DNA of 22,729 nucleotides from Bacteroidota bacterium (GTDB lineage Bacteria; Bacteroidota; Ignavibacteria; Kapaibacteriales; UBA2268): positions 1-22,729 of the forward strand of contig JAJRPT010000006.1 in NCBI GenBank assembly GCA_024280675.1, given 5' to 3'. A program made the position numbers and the translations under genes. The notes below the pieces were generated by a model. The model was given only the letters and a program-made list of their open reading frames with translations, did not search any database and was not told the origin of the DNA. Of this stretch, positions 1 to 8,515 are shown piece by piece. The stretch's first letter is position 1; each line of letters opens with the position of its first letter.

Positions 1-378
1 CAATTTAGCTATAATATTTTGAGCTTTGTCTTTTGGGAAAAGATTCTCGATTGAATTAAAATTAAATGGAATCGGGACTCTTTTACCGTCAATTTGAGCT
101 AAAACCCTGTGCTCATAATCAATCCACTCTGTAAAATTTGAAAGATAATCCCAGACCCTCTTCATCTTGGTGTGGAAAAGATGAGGTCCGTATTTGTGGA
201 CTAAAACTCCGTATTCGTCTGTGTAATCGTAGCAATTTCCACCAATGTGAGGGCGAGAGTCAATTATTAAAATATCTTTGCCCATCTCATTGGATAATCT
301 TTCGGCAAGCGTACAAGCAGAAAATCCAGCCCCAACAATTAAATAATCATATTTCTTGTTTAAAATATCCAAACTCAT
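1..378 (-). CDS. glf: UDP-galactopyranose mutase, N-terminal part (runs off window)
   Basis: The enzyme converts UDP-galactopyranose to UDP-galactofuranose, the donor of galactofuranose for cell-surface polysaccharides; it is a cytoplasmic FAD protein. Only the first 126 codons are present. Seen: an N-terminal Rossmann dinucleotide-binding stretch (YLIVGAGFSACTLAERL, about residues 11-27), an acidic beta-strand end with DSRPHIGGNCYDY, then HKYGPHLFHT and a WxxY/F region typical of Glf N termini. The ATG at 378-376 overlaps the stop of the upstream flippase gene as ATGA, so the two are probably translationally coupled. Pairing with a Wzx-type flippase supports a role in surface polysaccharide synthesis. 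The missing C-terminal part is beyond base 1, not a truncation. Family assignment is secure from the N-terminal motifs. Confidence 0.93.
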   Translation of the reverse strand, partial: MSLDILNKKYDYLIVGAGFSACTLAERLSNEMGKDILIIDSRPHIGGNCYDYTDEYGVLVHKYGPHLFHTKMKRVWDYLSNFTEWIDYEHRVLAQIDGKRVPIPFNFNSIENLFPKDKAQNIIAKL

Positions 379-1796
379 TTGCCCTTTTTTGATATGATTT
401 CCATCAAATCTTGATATGAAATTATCTTTGAAATTATTAGCAAAATTAAAAATACCAATATACTAATGAGTGAGGAAATTATAGCATTCTCAAAAAAATT
501 GAATGCAAAAAAGGAACTCGCTACAGAAATGATTCCAAGAGAAATCGGCTTGAAGATCTGATATAATAAACTGTGACCAAGTAGTTTTAACATCACAAAA
601 CCCAAAATCATAATCACGATAAGCTCTGAGCCAAGGCTTGTCCAAGCTGCTCCCATGGTACCGTATTTAGGGATTAGTAGGTAGTTGAGCAAGACATTTA
701 CTAGGGCAGAAAACCCGACTGCCCACATCACAAGATTCTGCCGTGACCAAGCAAGCAAAGATGTGGTGAGAATAATTACCACAAAGCTGAAGAATATTTT
801 AAGACTCATAATCTCCAGAATCGGCACAGCGGCTAGGAAACTTTGGTGGAATTGCAAGAGGATTAACTCTTTTGAGTATAAGTAAAATAATCCAGATATG
901 AATGTGGCAAGTGAGAGTAATATCTGAATATATTTGGATAGGACGGTAATCGATTCTTTAGGTTTGCCGAATTTAGATAATTTTGGATAGAATATCTGTT
1001 GAATTAACATTGCAGGGAGTATTGCTATTAGGAATAATTTGGAGGCTGCCGCATATAAGCCAACTTCTTCGTCACTGCGAAGATACCCTAGCATTATTAT
1101 GTCAGAATTATTATATACGATGAAGAAAAATGCCGATATTCCAATCGGTGTTGATTGTTTTAATATTCTCTTCCATCTAGCAAAATTGATTGATACTTTT
1201 ACCGGGTCAATTTTTAGTATATAATAAATGATTTGAGCCAATGACACAGAAATCATGACCGAAGTAAGTATGATTACCGCAAGTGTTGTGTGACTGGGGC
1301 TTGATACAAGTGCGTAAATTCCAGCAAAACTGAAAAAATACATTGCCGTGTTTCTGAGTGCCGAGACTTTGAAGTCCTCAAGACCTTGGAACACCCAACT
1401 GATGTGCAAGGACTCTGCAAAAATCCTCAGACCAATGATTAGAGTGATGATTTGGACGAATTCGCTCTGCAAAGAAATGCTAATATAGGCAAATAGAACT
1501 CCGTATGCCAGAAGCGACAGAAGAAGTCTGAGTGTGAGAATTGAATTTATCAAAGAAGAAGCATTTTCTTTATTCTTTGCAATTTCTCTTATGCCGTAGG
1601 AGTCCAGCCCAAGGGTTGCAAAAAGTACAAAGAATGAAACATTGGATTGGGCAAAAGAAATTACACCAAAATTCTCAGTGCCGATTGCCGTGGTCAATAA
1701 CTTGAGATAGAAAAATTGGAATACTCTGCCAATAAGCTCGCCGATTGCCACCCATGCAAAATTGCCCGCATCTTTTCGTTTTGTGTTTCCTGACAT
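375..1796 (-). CDS. Wzx-like polysaccharide flippase (MOP superfamily)
   Basis: A 473-residue polytopic inner-membrane protein of the polysaccharide transporter branch of the MOP superfamily, expected to flip lipid-linked oligosaccharide across the inner membrane. Seen: a short charged N terminus, then many hydrophobic segments spread over the whole length (roughly 12-14 helices), with the family-like start FAWVAIGELIGRVFQFFYLK and GTENFGVISFAQS in the first 50 residues, and GLYAAASKLF near residue 255. Length is usual for Wzx/RfbX proteins. Its stop overlaps the start of glf by 4 bases, which fits a surface-glycan operon. An 82-base gap separates it from the upstream DUF3467 gene, with no clear terminator, so it may belong to the same transcript or have its own promoter there. 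The exact substrate cannot be read from sequence; Wzx is so divergent that no symbol is given. Confidence 0.88.
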   Translation of the reverse strand: MSGNTKRKDAGNFAWVAIGELIGRVFQFFYLKLLTTAIGTENFGVISFAQSNVSFFVLFATLGLDSYGIREIAKNKENASSLINSILTLRLLLSLLAYGVLFAYISISLQSEFVQIITLIIGLRIFAESLHISWVFQGLEDFKVSALRNTAMYFFSFAGIYALVSSPSHTTLAVIILTSVMISVSLAQIIYYILKIDPVKVSINFARWKRILKQSTPIGISAFFFIVYNNSDIIMLGYLRSDEEVGLYAAASKLFLIAILPAMLIQQIFYPKLSKFGKPKESITVLSKYIQILLSLATFISGLFYLYSKELILLQFHQSFLAAVPILEIMSLKIFFSFVVIILTTSLLAWSRQNLVMWAVGFSALVNVLLNYLLIPKYGTMGAAWTSLGSELIVIMILGFVMLKLLGHSLLYQIFKPISLGIISVASSFFAFNFFENAIISSLISILVFLILLIISKIISYQDLMEIISKKGK

Positions 1797-1878
1797 TAAT
1801 AAGCTATATTATTTGCTGAAATTGGCAATATCAAGACTTATTTGTTTCAATATTGTGAAAAAAGCATTTTGGAAAATT

Positions 1879-2193
1879 CTAATTAATCTTTGGGCTACCC
1901 GGACCAAAGTCCATCAGCTTGTTCCCGTCGTTTCCAGCTTTTATTTCGCCATTCTGTGCCTCGAATTTCTTGATGTTATCAATCAGTGCGTTCGAGAACA
2001 TTTTAACATGGTGAGGTGTCATAATTATTCGAGATTGCACCTTTGCTTTTGGTACACCAGGCAAGAGTCTTGTGAAATCAATGACAAACTCGGCTTGTGA
2101 GTGTGCTATAATTGCAAGATTTGCGTAAGTTCCAGAGGCAAGGTTCTCAGGAAGTTCAATATTGATTTGTGTTGCTTTCTTTTTGTTTTCCAT
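1879..2193 (-). CDS. DUF3467 family protein
   Basis: A 104-residue soluble protein that I recognise as the DUF3467 family, common in Bacteroidota and relatives and of unknown function. Seen: the core INIELPENLASGTYANLA (residues 11-28), AEFVIDFTRLLPGVPKAKVQ (about 34-53) and SRIIMTPHHVKMFSNAL, followed by a glycine/asparagine-rich tail. There is no signal peptide or membrane segment, so a cytoplasmic location is expected. Its ATG (2193-2191) shares one base with the TAA stop of the upstream TPR gene (TAATG), which suggests translational coupling and a shared task, although nothing in the sequence says which. It ends with TAG. The family call is good; function is unknown. Confidence 0.85.
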   Translation of the reverse strand: MENKKKATQINIELPENLASGTYANLAIIAHSQAEFVIDFTRLLPGVPKAKVQSRIIMTPHHVKMFSNALIDNIKKFEAQNGEIKAGNDGNKLMDFGPGSPKIN

Positions 2194-3710
2194 TATTTTA
2201 CTAGGGTTTCATATTTACGAGTATATTCTGCTGTTTTTTTACTGTCTTTCATTGTTGAATAGATGCGGATGAGGTCGAGATAGAGTTGTTCTCTGTCCTC
2301 TTTGGAGACTATGTATTCTATCTCGGATAAATTCTTCAAAATTATATTTAGCTCTTTTGTCTTTTCTGTTACCTGATAAATATTTGCAAGTTCGGAAAGA
2401 ACTGTGGGATTGTTTTTAAATTCATCAGTTTGCAATGCTCCTTGGAAATACTCCCCAGCCTTTTCCAATAATGGGAAATATTTTTTAGTGTCTATTTCGT
2501 ACTTGGTATCGGCAATCTTTTTATCCTTTTCTTCTTCTTGAATTATACCAGCTTTGTTCTTGTAGGCGACGGCTATGTTGCGGAGTGCAAAATCGTAGGC
2601 CGAATCGATGGCAAGTGCTTTTTCGTATTTTTCTATTGCCGTGTCGTATTTTTTCATATTGTTGAGCATGTCGCCATAGAGTGACCAGTATAATTTATTC
2701 AGCGGTTGGCTCTTTGTCAAATCGTCAAGCTCGCCTAGTGCTATATCCATTTGGTCAAGCTCGGTGTAGATTTGGACTATGGAGCCATTGGTGTTAATGT
2801 CCTGAGGGTCGTATTTTTGTTTGTATTTTAAAAATATGAGCGACTCTTCGAATTCTTTCCTGTCGAAATAATACTGGGCAATGACTGAGTATGGTTCCAT
2901 TGAAATGAAAGAAAACTTTTCTTTTTCGCCCTTGAGCCAATCACTTGGGTATCCCAAATTCCAGCCAACAAGTTTGTATCCCAAGCCTAATTTGCCTTCA
3001 TAATAGAGATAGGACTCATCTGATTTTGGGCTTTTATATGTGTCAATCCTGTGGAATATGTTGCCATTGTCGAGTGTGTCAATGCGAACGGTTTTAGTTT
3101 CGCCAACTAAGGCGGACACCTCGCCCGGACTCATTGAGGAATAAAAGCCAGTCTCCAAAGCATAATCGAGTGCTGGGCTAGTTATATTTACATATTCTCT
3201 CAAGGCTTTAATTGCTGAAAGTGTATCGCCACGCATCTCTAAAAATAATCCCTTGTAGTGATGAAATTCTAAAATATTGGGGCGAATGGTCATCCCGACA
3301 TCAAAGAGATAAACGGCCGAATCTAGGTAAATAGGGTTGTTCTCGCTCATGTATTTCCTGTGAAAAGCCAATCCACCATTATAGGCATCCACCCAAAGCT
3401 TGTTTCTGAGGGCTGGGAGTTGATCCTTCCATTTTGGAGTTTTCAATTTCTTTTGGGCATCGACGATAATGTGGGCAGCCTCTTGGTATTTTTTCTGCTC
3501 CAGCCTGATTTTTATCATCAAGATGAGTGCATCTTCATTATTTGGATTATTGATTGCAAGCTCTTTTTGGAGATATTCAATAGCCCGGTCAAGGTCTTTA
3601 ATCTTGTAGGCGGTCTTTGCCGTCATCATTTCTTTTGTCGCACATTGGAAGCCTTGCAACAAGAATGCAAAAATAATTGTTACTACGCTCAATAATATTA
3701 TTTTTTTCAT
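2193..3710 (-). CDS. Exported TPR-repeat protein
   Basis: A 505-residue protein with an N-terminal hydrophobic export signal (KKIILLSVVTIIFAFLLQGF) followed by helical TPR repeats. Clear TPR-like units are at about residues 34-68 (AIEYLQKELAINNPNNEDAL) and 340-385 (YGDMLNNMKKYDTAIEKYEK, then ALAIDSAYDFALRNIAVAYK); weaker ones lie between and after. A cysteine at residue 23 follows the signal, but the residues before it (GFQ) do not match a normal lipobox, so lipidation is uncertain and it may simply be periplasmic. TPR arrays bind proteins or peptides; the partner is unknown. The downstream DUF3467 gene starts on the last base of this gene's stop. It lies 52 bases after the TonB receptor gene. 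The start ATG at 3710 is well placed for the signal peptide. Confidence 0.82.
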   Translation of the reverse strand: MKKIILLSVVTIIFAFLLQGFQCATKEMMTAKTAYKIKDLDRAIEYLQKELAINNPNNEDALILMIKIRLEQKKYQEAAHIIVDAQKKLKTPKWKDQLPALRNKLWVDAYNGGLAFHRKYMSENNPIYLDSAVYLFDVGMTIRPNILEFHHYKGLFLEMRGDTLSAIKALREYVNITSPALDYALETGFYSSMSPGEVSALVGETKTVRIDTLDNGNIFHRIDTYKSPKSDESYLYYEGKLGLGYKLVGWNLGYPSDWLKGEKEKFSFISMEPYSVIAQYYFDRKEFEESLIFLKYKQKYDPQDINTNGSIVQIYTELDQMDIALGELDDLTKSQPLNKLYWSLYGDMLNNMKKYDTAIEKYEKALAIDSAYDFALRNIAVAYKNKAGIIQEEEKDKKIADTKYEIDTKKYFPLLEKAGEYFQGALQTDEFKNNPTVLSELANIYQVTEKTKELNIILKNLSEIEYIVSKEDREQLYLDLIRIYSTMKDSKKTAEYTRKYETLVK

Positions 3711-3762
3711 CTGTGTCCTCGCTTTGGTTTTTTTTTATTTTGCAATTTACAAAAATTATATA

Positions 3763-5937
3763 TTAAATTTTACTAGAAAATCTAAAGCTGATGAGTCTGG
3801 TTCTTGCCATATTCCCCGCCGTTTCGGTGTAATAGTAGTCTAGGAGATTCTGGGAATGAATGGAAAATGAATGCTCCTGACCAAGAAAATTGAAATTATA
3901 AATGATTCCTAAATCCACTACATGAGCGTCGGTTCTGAGTTCTGCTTCATTGACAACGGCTTCTAAGAGTGGATCGATTTCCTTGACTCTGGACAAATAA
4001 CGGTAATCTAGGTTTATCCTAAAATTAGAAATTATTAGAAACGCTCTGTTCTTTGATGAGAAATTTGAGCGGTAAACAAGAGTTTGTTCGCTTGCTAAAT
4101 CTTTGGGATCCATTGCCAGAAGGCTTAGCTCAAGTCCTAAGTTTTTGGTGAATAAAGTTTTGAAAAGTAATTCTGCACCCATGATTCTGGCTTTGCCAAT
4201 GTTTACAAAATGAATTTTATTGTCACTTATATCTATTTTTGCTTCTATTAAATTTCTCATATCGTTTACAAAAAAGGAAAAATCTACAAAATATGGAAAT
4301 ACGAAATATTTTGACTCATAAGTCATTCCAATTTCAGAAGATAGAGATGTCTCCGGGACTAGATCTAAGTTTGCCTTTGTGGAAATGCCATTGAAATTAA
4401 TAGAAGAGAATCGCTCCATCGCAACCGGGGCTCTGAAGCCAGCTCCCAATGAGCTACGGATATGGAGGTCATCACTTAATTTAATGTTTAGTCCAAGTTT
4501 GGGCGAAATGACACTGTTTGGCTGGGATAAACTACTCTTTTCGTAATCGAAGCGGATGCCAGAGGTGAGCGTCAGCATGTCCAATGTTTTATATTCGGCT
4601 TGTGTGAAAAGCGATGCAATGTTTTGTTCCCGCTCGCCAATGTTTTGAGAAGAAGTGATGTTTGATTTCAGCTCAAAACCGTTAGTTAAAAATAGATTAT
4701 CGCTAATATTAAAACTTATCCGTGATTCTATCATTGGGGCAAAGCCTTCGGATCCTCTGGATTCAGGCGTGTCACTTGGATGGCTATTATAATAATCTGA
4801 GATGAATATGCCGGTCTTGAAATCAAAAATTATATTATTGCTGCTCATAAATTGATAGCTCAAGTATTGTGCCGCCTGACGACTGTTTAATTTGATGGAT
4901 TTGTCAGATTCGAGCGGAGGCAAAAAGACATTCAGACCATCTTGCCAAAATCCCCAGTCATCGGATTGGGTTTGTGAAAACAGCGAAAGAAGCTCGTATC
5001 TGTGACTACTTATTTGATAGCTTAGTTTTACAAGAGTGGACAAGTTTTGGCTCTTATCAAAGACTCGCCAGGAATCATCAAGGATAAATTTCCCAGATGC
5101 TAAAATATCCAGCCCAGCAACGCTTGTCCCGAAGCTTAATTCAGAAGAAGCCCTCCTGTGCATTTGTTGGGAATATTCCCACTCAGCAAATCTGGGTTTG
5201 GTGTAAAAGCCATAGTCTGATTTGAAGTCGAGCGAAAACCCGTATTCGTTCAATTGGGGTTTTCGGCTGAGGAGATTGACCACGCCTCCGATGGCACTTG
5301 TGCCGTAGAGTGCAGAGCCAGAGCCTTTGACCACCTCGATCCTGTCGATTGATTGTGAAGGGATTAAGTCGAATTTCATGTCTCCATTGTCGGCCGAAAG
5401 CATCGGGAAGCCGTCTATCAAAAGTGTTACTCGTGAGCCAACTCCGAATGCAAAACCGGAACTACCACGCAAGGAAATCTCGGACGAATTGACCTGCACA
5501 CCGGGGATTTGTTGCATCATATCGCCCAAGGAGCTGAGGTTTCTTAGCTCAATTTCATTTGATCCAAGGATTGAAACAGAGATCGGCACCTCTTGAATTG
5601 CGTCCACCTTTCGCCCAGCCGTCACAACGATATTGTCCAGAAGAAGGCGGGCAGTGATTAAATGAAATTTTATAATTCCGGTGTTGTTCCGGCCAATTTT
5701 ATAATATTGGGATTGGTAGCCGACCATGCTTATTTGAAGAGATTGACCAGAACTGGCTTTGATTTCAAATCTGCCCTGGTGATCTGAGTAGATGCCACGA
5801 TTGGTATTTTTCACAATGATTGTTGCCGATTGCAGTGGCTTATTATTCTGTGCGTCGAAGATGATGCCAGAAAATATTTCTTCGGAAAATAAATTAAATG
5901 GCAAGCAAATACAAAATAATATTAATAAAAATTTCAT
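3763..5937 (-). CDS. TonB-dependent outer-membrane receptor with carboxypeptidase-like N-terminal domain
   Basis: A 724-residue outer-membrane receptor for TonB-energised uptake of an unidentified ligand (siderophore, cobalamin or other small nutrient). I chose the ATG at 5937 rather than the in-frame start 17 codons upstream because it gives a clean signal peptide (KFLLILFCICLPFNLFSEE) and sits one base after the stop of the upstream lipoprotein gene. Domains: a carboxypeptidase-regulatory-like beta-sandwich at about residues 22-95 (IIFDAQNNKPLQSATIIV, then SMVGYQSQ); a plug at about 103-225, with VVTAGR at its start, LRGSSGFAFGVGSRVTLLID, then IDRIEVVKGSGSALYGTSAI and GGVVNLLSRKP; then a 22-strand-type barrel to the end. 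Length is within the usual TonB-receptor range. There is no SusD partner nearby, so it is not a typical polysaccharide SusCD pair. The upstream lipoprotein is the best candidate partner. Confidence 0.92.
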   Translation of the reverse strand: MKFLLILFCICLPFNLFSEEIFSGIIFDAQNNKPLQSATIIVKNTNRGIYSDHQGRFEIKASSGQSLQISMVGYQSQYYKIGRNNTGIIKFHLITARLLLDNIVVTAGRKVDAIQEVPISVSILGSNEIELRNLSSLGDMMQQIPGVQVNSSEISLRGSSGFAFGVGSRVTLLIDGFPMLSADNGDMKFDLIPSQSIDRIEVVKGSGSALYGTSAIGGVVNLLSRKPQLNEYGFSLDFKSDYGFYTKPRFAEWEYSQQMHRRASSELSFGTSVAGLDILASGKFILDDSWRVFDKSQNLSTLVKLSYQISSHRYELLSLFSQTQSDDWGFWQDGLNVFLPPLESDKSIKLNSRQAAQYLSYQFMSSNNIIFDFKTGIFISDYYNSHPSDTPESRGSEGFAPMIESRISFNISDNLFLTNGFELKSNITSSQNIGEREQNIASLFTQAEYKTLDMLTLTSGIRFDYEKSSLSQPNSVISPKLGLNIKLSDDLHIRSSLGAGFRAPVAMERFSSINFNGISTKANLDLVPETSLSSEIGMTYESKYFVFPYFVDFSFFVNDMRNLIEAKIDISDNKIHFVNIGKARIMGAELLFKTLFTKNLGLELSLLAMDPKDLASEQTLVYRSNFSSKNRAFLIISNFRINLDYRYLSRVKEIDPLLEAVVNEAELRTDAHVVDLGIIYNFNFLGQEHSFSIHSQNLLDYYYTETAGNMARTRLISFRFSSKI

Positions 5938-5938
5938 C

Positions 5939-6463
5939 TTATTTGAATGTTTGGGTTGGTAAATTATCGAAATCAACAAGGAAATCAATACCGCTCACAG
6001 TCGAACTGGCTCCTAAGAAAATGAATTTAGGAATGGTGTCGCCAAGAGTTTCTGAATATATTGAAATGGCGACTTGATCCAAGAAACCCACGCTCGTTTG
6101 AAGAGCAAGTGCAATTAATTTCAACTCAGTTGGTGTCGTTGGAATGGCGAGCGAATAGTCTATCTTCTCAGAATAAAGAGGGAGCGAATCGGTGAAATAC
6201 ATTTGCCCAGAGAGATATTCGGCAATAATACTCTCCGGGTTTTCTTTTGTAAATGCCACAACCACAAGTCCGAAAGCTGAATCAATTTCGTTGCTACCGG
6301 CATGGATGATATTGCTTTTGCTAGGCCAAGAGTTTATCCCGCCCTTGAATGTGATGCTGCCCTTGAGGTAGGCAGTTCGGTCATATGGCTCAAGACTGCC
6401 CTCGCACGAAGAAAGAAAGACAATGAGCAAAGAAATTAGAAATGTTCTAAACATATTTTTCAT
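5939..6463 (-). CDS. Small lipoprotein preceding a TonB receptor
   Basis: A 174-residue protein with a lipoprotein signal peptide: hydrophobic residues 7-17 lead to LSSC with the lipidated cysteine at residue 20 (LIVFLSSCEGSLEP). The mature part is rich in beta-strand-like alternation (YLKGSITFKGG, SAFGLVVVAFTKENPESI, KLIALALQT) and ends VDFDNLPTQTFK, which suggests a beta-sandwich anchored in a membrane. I do not recognise a named family. The gene lies directly before the TonB-dependent receptor, with one base between its TAA and the receptor ATG, so the two are almost certainly co-transcribed, and this may be a surface or periplasmic accessory of the receptor. The second in-frame ATG at codon 4 is an alternative start that leaves the lipobox intact. 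Confidence 0.8.
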   Translation of the reverse strand: MKNMFRTFLISLLIVFLSSCEGSLEPYDRTAYLKGSITFKGGINSWPSKSNIIHAGSNEIDSAFGLVVVAFTKENPESIIAEYLSGQMYFTDSLPLYSEKIDYSLAIPTTPTELKLIALALQTSVGFLDQVAISIYSETLGDTIPKFIFLGASSTVSGIDFLVDFDNLPTQTFK

Positions 6464-6524
6464 TAGCTATAAAATAAAATGTATATTGCATGGGGGGAAG
6501 TTTTGGAAAAACAAATAATTATTT

Positions 6525-6791
6525 ATGATAGAGAAAGAGCTTAAGATAATAAATAAAAATGGAATGCACACAAGACCAGCCGCAAAATTTGTTAAAGTTG
6601 CATCGAAATTCCGGTCCGACATAACTTTGGCAAGAGATGGTTTTGTTATAAATGGGAAATCAATCATTGGTGTGATGACACTGGCAGCAGAGTATGGCTG
6701 TGTGCTAGTTCTCAATATTGAGGGCGAAGACCAAGAGCAGGCAAGTAATGAACTTACAGCATTAATCGAAAGTGGATTTAATGAGATTTGA
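6525..6791 (+). CDS. ptsH: HPr family phosphocarrier protein
   Basis: HPr receives phosphate from enzyme I at a histidine and passes it on in the phosphoenolpyruvate:sugar phosphotransferase system. The 88-residue protein has the active-site motif GMHTRPAAKF with the phosphorylated histidine at residue 15, and the regulatory-serine motif INGKSIIGVMTL with Ser46 in the position that HPr kinase/phosphorylase modifies in other bacteria. Length matches the family. It overlaps the enzyme I gene (TTGA), so the two are co-translated. It is divergent from the lipoprotein gene at 6463 with 61 bases between. No enzyme II gene is in the window, so the role could be sugar uptake with partners elsewhere or mainly regulatory. 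Confidence 0.95.
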   Translation: MIEKELKIINKNGMHTRPAAKFVKVASKFRSDITLARDGFVINGKSIIGVMTLAAEYGCVLVLNIEGEDQEQASNELTALIESGFNEI

Positions 6792-8497
6792 ATAATAAAA
6801 TAAATCAAATATTAAAAGGATCAAGCTCTGGGGTTGGTATTGCAAAAGCTTACGCTTTTGTTATAGACAACTCTGCCAGAAATATCAGAGAATATGACAA
6901 GAAATCAACTAAAAAAATTCAACTAAAAAAATATAATTCCGCCAAGAATCGCCTAATAAAAGAGTTTGAGCAAATCAAAAAAGTGCTCGGAGAAACAGAT
7001 TCAGACTATAAAGACATTTTTGAGACTAATATTTTGATGCTTGGCGATCCCGAGCTTTCCTCAGAAATAATAAAGAATATTGAAGAAGGGAAGACATCTG
7101 AATTTTCTGTTGCCGTCTCCTATGATTTTTATATATCGAAACTTCTCGCCACCGATAATCAATACCTAAGAGATCGCTCCGAAGATCTTATCCATCTGAG
7201 GTCATTGCTAATCGATTATATATTGAAAGATTCGCAAGAATACAGACTAGAAAAGGGGGGCATCGCAGTTATGGACTTGGTCTCCACTCGTGATATTTAT
7301 AATTTCGACAAGCAATCGGTTCGTGGTATTGTATCACAAAGAGGAGGACTCACATCTCACGCCGTGATATTGGCTCGCGCATTTAAAATTCCTATGATAG
7401 TTGGGGTCAAAGATGCTTTGAAAAAAATTAGCGGCGGTGACCAACTGTTGCTAAATTGTTCAAAAGCAAGTGTTTGTATTAATCCTGATGATTCGCTTTT
7501 GGAAGAATTTCAAAAAGAAAAAGATAATGTTGATAAAAGAAAAGAAAGGTTGCTGGCGGAGGTTAAAAATAATAATCAATCTGAAAATGAAGTAAAACTT
7601 TTGCTCAATGTTGATTTCAAAGAAGAAATTGAGGAGGTTCATAATCTTGGTGCCCAAGGGGTTGGATTGCTCAGAACAGAAAGTATTTTCGGGAGCAAGG
7701 ATTTGAACGACCAAGAGTATCAGCTAAGAATTTATAAAGATTTAGCCGAAAAGACATTTCCTAAAAAAATAAATATTAGATTGTTTGATATCGGAAATGA
7801 TAAGTTGCTTGGTAATTTTTCCTCATCGGAAGTAAATCCTGCACTTGGTCAAAGAGGTATTCGTTTTCTCAGAAATAATCCGCTTGTGCTGGAAATTCAA
7901 CTCAGAGCCATACTCAAAGCATCTACACTGGGAAATATAAAAATTACACTGCCAATGGTTACCAATATTGAGGATTTACTCTGGTTTAAAGATTTTATGA
8001 CTAAGGTTGAACGGGAATTGTCTGAAGAGAATGTTGAGTATAAAAAATGTGAGATAGGCGTTATGCTTGAGATTCCCTCTGTTTCGTTCTCGCTTGGAGC
8101 TTTTTCCAAAGAGATTGATTTTGTGAGTATTGGCACAAATGATCTGGCTCAGTATTTCTTTGCATCGGACAGAACCCAAGACAATGTCGCTGGCTATTAT
8201 AATTATTATGACCCATCTTTTCTTAGGTTCTTGAATTTCTCGGTGGCAGAATGTAAAAAATATGAGGTGCCCGTGAGTGTGTGCGGAGAAATGGCGGCAG
8301 ATCTAGATTTTGTGCCATTGCTTCTTGCCATGGGAGTGGACTCGCTTTCGATGAGCGCTAGCCTTTTGCCCGATGTTAAAGAATGTGTGGTGAACCTTGA
8401 TAATAGAAAAATAGCTGAGCTTTTGGCTAATGTCCTTTTGGCAAACAACTCAGATGATGTGAAAAATTATCTCGCACAATGTGTGATAGTTAAATGA
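6788..8497 (+). CDS. ptsI: Phosphoenolpyruvate-protein phosphotransferase (PTS enzyme I)
   Basis: Enzyme I autophosphorylates from phosphoenolpyruvate and transfers the phosphate to HPr. The 569-residue protein has all landmarks: N-terminal LKGSSSGVGIAKAYAF, phosphohistidine loop GGLTSHAVILAR with His191, the barrel motifs GVGLLRTE (Arg296), NIRLFDIGNDK (Arg331), MLEIPS (Glu428), SIGTNDLAQY (Asn451, Asp452) and the catalytic cysteine in VSVCGEMAAD (Cys499). The start is a TTG at 6788 that overlaps the HPr stop (TTGA); no ATG fits the conserved N terminus, so the rare start looks real and may tune expression relative to HPr. No GAF domain is fused, so it is the sugar-type rather than the nitrogen-type enzyme I. 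Length is normal. Confidence 0.95.
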   Translation: MNNKINQILKGSSSGVGIAKAYAFVIDNSARNIREYDKKSTKKIQLKKYNSAKNRLIKEFEQIKKVLGETDSDYKDIFETNILMLGDPELSSEIIKNIEEGKTSEFSVAVSYDFYISKLLATDNQYLRDRSEDLIHLRSLLIDYILKDSQEYRLEKGGIAVMDLVSTRDIYNFDKQSVRGIVSQRGGLTSHAVILARAFKIPMIVGVKDALKKISGGDQLLLNCSKASVCINPDDSLLEEFQKEKDNVDKRKERLLAEVKNNNQSENEVKLLLNVDFKEEIEEVHNLGAQGVGLLRTESIFGSKDLNDQEYQLRIYKDLAEKTFPKKINIRLFDIGNDKLLGNFSSSEVNPALGQRGIRFLRNNPLVLEIQLRAILKASTLGNIKITLPMVTNIEDLLWFKDFMTKVERELSEENVEYKKCEIGVMLEIPSVSFSLGAFSKEIDFVSIGTNDLAQYFFASDRTQDNVAGYYNYYDPSFLRFLNFSVAECKKYEVPVSVCGEMAADLDFVPLLLAMGVDSLSMSASLLPDVKECVVNLDNRKIAELLANVLLANNSDDVKNYLAQCVIVK

Positions 8498-8515
8498 TAG
8501 AGCTTTAATTTGGTG

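Noticed and set aside
138..392. 84-codon plus-strand open frame at the window start
   Set aside because: It is antisense to the glf coding region, which translates to clear UDP-galactopyranose mutase motifs.
3640..3710. TPR protein as a certain lipoprotein
   Set aside because: The cysteine at residue 23 is preceded by GFQ, not the usual small residues of a lipobox; left as uncertain export signal.
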